Part shown: one piece after another, positions 62,591 through 64,000 of the stretch | How the letters are laid out: the number at the start of each line of letters is the position of its first letter | Position numbering within the stretch: the first letter of the stretch is position 1 | Position numbers and translations under genes: made by a program | The notes under the pieces: model-generated | Database searches by the model: none | Told to the model about the DNA's origin: nothing | What the model saw: only the letters and a program-made list of their open reading frames with translations | Assembly: GCF_022201045.2 (NCBI RefSeq) | Contig: NC_068558.1 | Span: forward strand, 45,783,001 to 45,847,000 | Direction of reading: 5' to 3' | Source: Citrus sinensis | Lineage: Eukaryota > Streptophyta > Magnoliopsida > Sapindales > Rutaceae | DNA: 64,000 bases

Positions 62591-64000
62591 ATGGCGCATC
62601 GGCGAGCAAGGCTGTTGTTCCTATTGTGCGCACTTTGTTACGCCCTCAACGTCATTGCGGGGTATCATTTATACGTAATTTTGTACATTTATGTTTGTTA
62701 TTTTGAGAAAAATGACGTCGTTTTGTAGGCGCGATTATTTACCTTTTATATGTTGAAACGATGATGCAGGAAGAGCTACTATGAAGTATTGCAAGTGCCG
62801 AGGGGAGCATCGGACGAGCAGATCAAAAGAGCGTATAGAAAGCTGGCATTGAAGTATCATCCTGATAAAAACCAGGGGAATGAAGAAGCTAATAAGCGAT
62901 TTGCTGAGATTAACAATGGTAACATATAAATTTAAATAATTATTATTACGTGATTTATGTTTATATTTGATCGGAATTAAAATTGGTGTTAATTTGATTG
63001 GATGAATTGAATGATAGCGTATGAGGTGTTATCGGATAGCGAAACGAGGAATATATATGATACATATGGAGAAGAGGGACTGAAACAGCATGCTGCTGGT
63101 GGAGGCAGAGGTGGAGGGATGGGAGTTAACATTCAAGACATTTTCAGCTCGTATGTCATTTTTTTTCCCCTTCCATTCATAGAATTTCTTGATTTGATTT
63201 CTGTCATGATGTTTTTTGCTAATGAAATTGGATGTGAATAATTGATGCTCTGATTGGAATATCAGGAGTTTTAATAAAGTGTGAAGGAATTTCTATTTGC
63301 TTTCAGTCTATTGAGAATGTATATTATGAGATTGTAATGAGTTTGATGCATTTATTCACTCTGTCAATACCTTTGAGTTTAGGCTGCAGTTTAATCTCCG
63401 AGATTGCATTAACTGAGAAATTATACATGTGCCTTATGAAATATTTTCCCTGCATGACTCTGGTTGAAACAGGGTGTGGATATGTATATAGCACTATGTC
63501 CAAATCAACTGTTATCTTAAGCTATTATCTGTTCCAGCTTTTGGGTCTGTTATTTTGACTAAATATGACTCACTATTTTACAAGCCAATGCTACAAAACC
63601 ATCAAATTCAGTTTTTATCTAATTGGCGCTAGATAAGTATGCTGTGCACCATTGTACACTATCTATACCTCTAGTAACTACTTTGTACATATAGGAGTTG
63701 CCCATTAGCGTTTAGCATTGTGGATTAATTGGTATGAAGAATTCTGACCATTGATTTTGTTCTGTCTTTTTCTTGAAAATAAAATGGTCATCTTAAAGTG
63801 GCAGTAACATTATTCATATATATGTTGCAAAATATTGAATCAACAATCTGCCATTGCTGACAAGATGTTGGTTTTTGACAGTTTCTTTGGTGGAGGTCCA
63901 ATGGAAGAGGATGAGAAAATTGTGAAGGGTGATGATGTTATTGTTGAACTGGATGCAACATTGGAAGATTTATACATGGGAGGTTCCCTAAAGGTAAGGT
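62591..64000 (+). CDS. ERDJ3B: ER-resident DnaJ co-chaperone ERdj3B, first four exons (partial)
   Basis: Exons 62591-62661, 62770-62918, 63018-63150 and 63882-63993, all with GT-AG borders and continuous in frame (155 residues). The gene runs off the window in the next intron. Signal peptide [20 protein letters not shown], mature start near GKSYYEVL. J domain about residues 25-90 with the HPD motif in KYHPDKN, which stimulates Hsp70 (BiP) ATPase. A short Gly-rich linker ([11 protein letters not shown]) and DIFSSFFGGG follow, then the start of the C-terminal substrate-binding domain ([19 protein letters not shown]). Known: in Arabidopsis ERdj3B works with SDF2 and BiP in the ER lumen and is needed for folding of immune receptors. 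The start is chosen because it gives a clean signal peptide. The ERSE-I upstream suggests induction by unfolded proteins. Intron 3 (731 bp) has no recognised element. Confidence 0.95.

Overview
This is nuclear DNA from a eudicot plant. It is strongly AT-rich, its genes have GT-AG introns, and it holds plant-specific gene families (R2R3-MYB subgroup 7, plant PDIL2-1, ERdj3B) and many plant transposon classes. The overall impression is a woody eudicot such as Citrus, but nothing in the window proves the species. I found no prokaryotic, organellar, rRNA or CRISPR signal.

Layout. 1-2 kb: a decayed hAT remnant. 2.1-9.6 kb: a 7.5-kb Mutator-like element with terminal inverted repeats and a 9-bp target duplication. 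It carries intron-containing fragments of at least two host genes (ribosomal protein eL43/RPL37A and a MORN-repeat protein) plus a possible Ulp1-like fragment, and a 1.4-kb solo LTR is nested inside it. 10.9-11.6 kb: a second solo LTR. 12.5-14.6 kb (+): a three-exon serine-rich protein of unknown function. 15.3-16.4 kb: a hAT-type non-autonomous element. 16.9-20.3 kb (-): a complete 11-exon PDIL2-1 gene. 24.9-26.5 kb and 44.4-46.5 kb (both -): two paralogous R2R3-MYB genes of the flavonol-regulator subgroup. They are separated by 18 kb of gene-poor DNA full of MITEs, a SINE pair, tandem duplications and microsatellites. 47.98-48.2 kb: another SINE. 48.7-53.7 kb: a full-length but inactivated Ty1/Copia retrotransposon. 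53.7-62.6 kb: gene-poor. 62.6 kb to the end (+): the first four exons of an ER-resident DnaJ (ERdj3B), cut by the window end.

Functional themes. PDIL2-1 and ERdj3B both act in ER protein folding, and each has an ER-stress-type motif upstream; the ERdj3B promoter has an exact CCAAT-N10-CACG (ERSE-I) in reverse orientation. The two MYB genes look like a local duplication. They share intron positions and a core promoter, but each has kept a different part of the subgroup-7 signature and each has its own tandem-repeat expansion at the same place in the C-terminal region.

Exon boundaries were worked out by hand from splice sites, reading frame and family knowledge. The four long gene models close in frame (258, 358, 474 and 417 aa). 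Transposon boundaries rest on target-site duplications read directly in the sequence.
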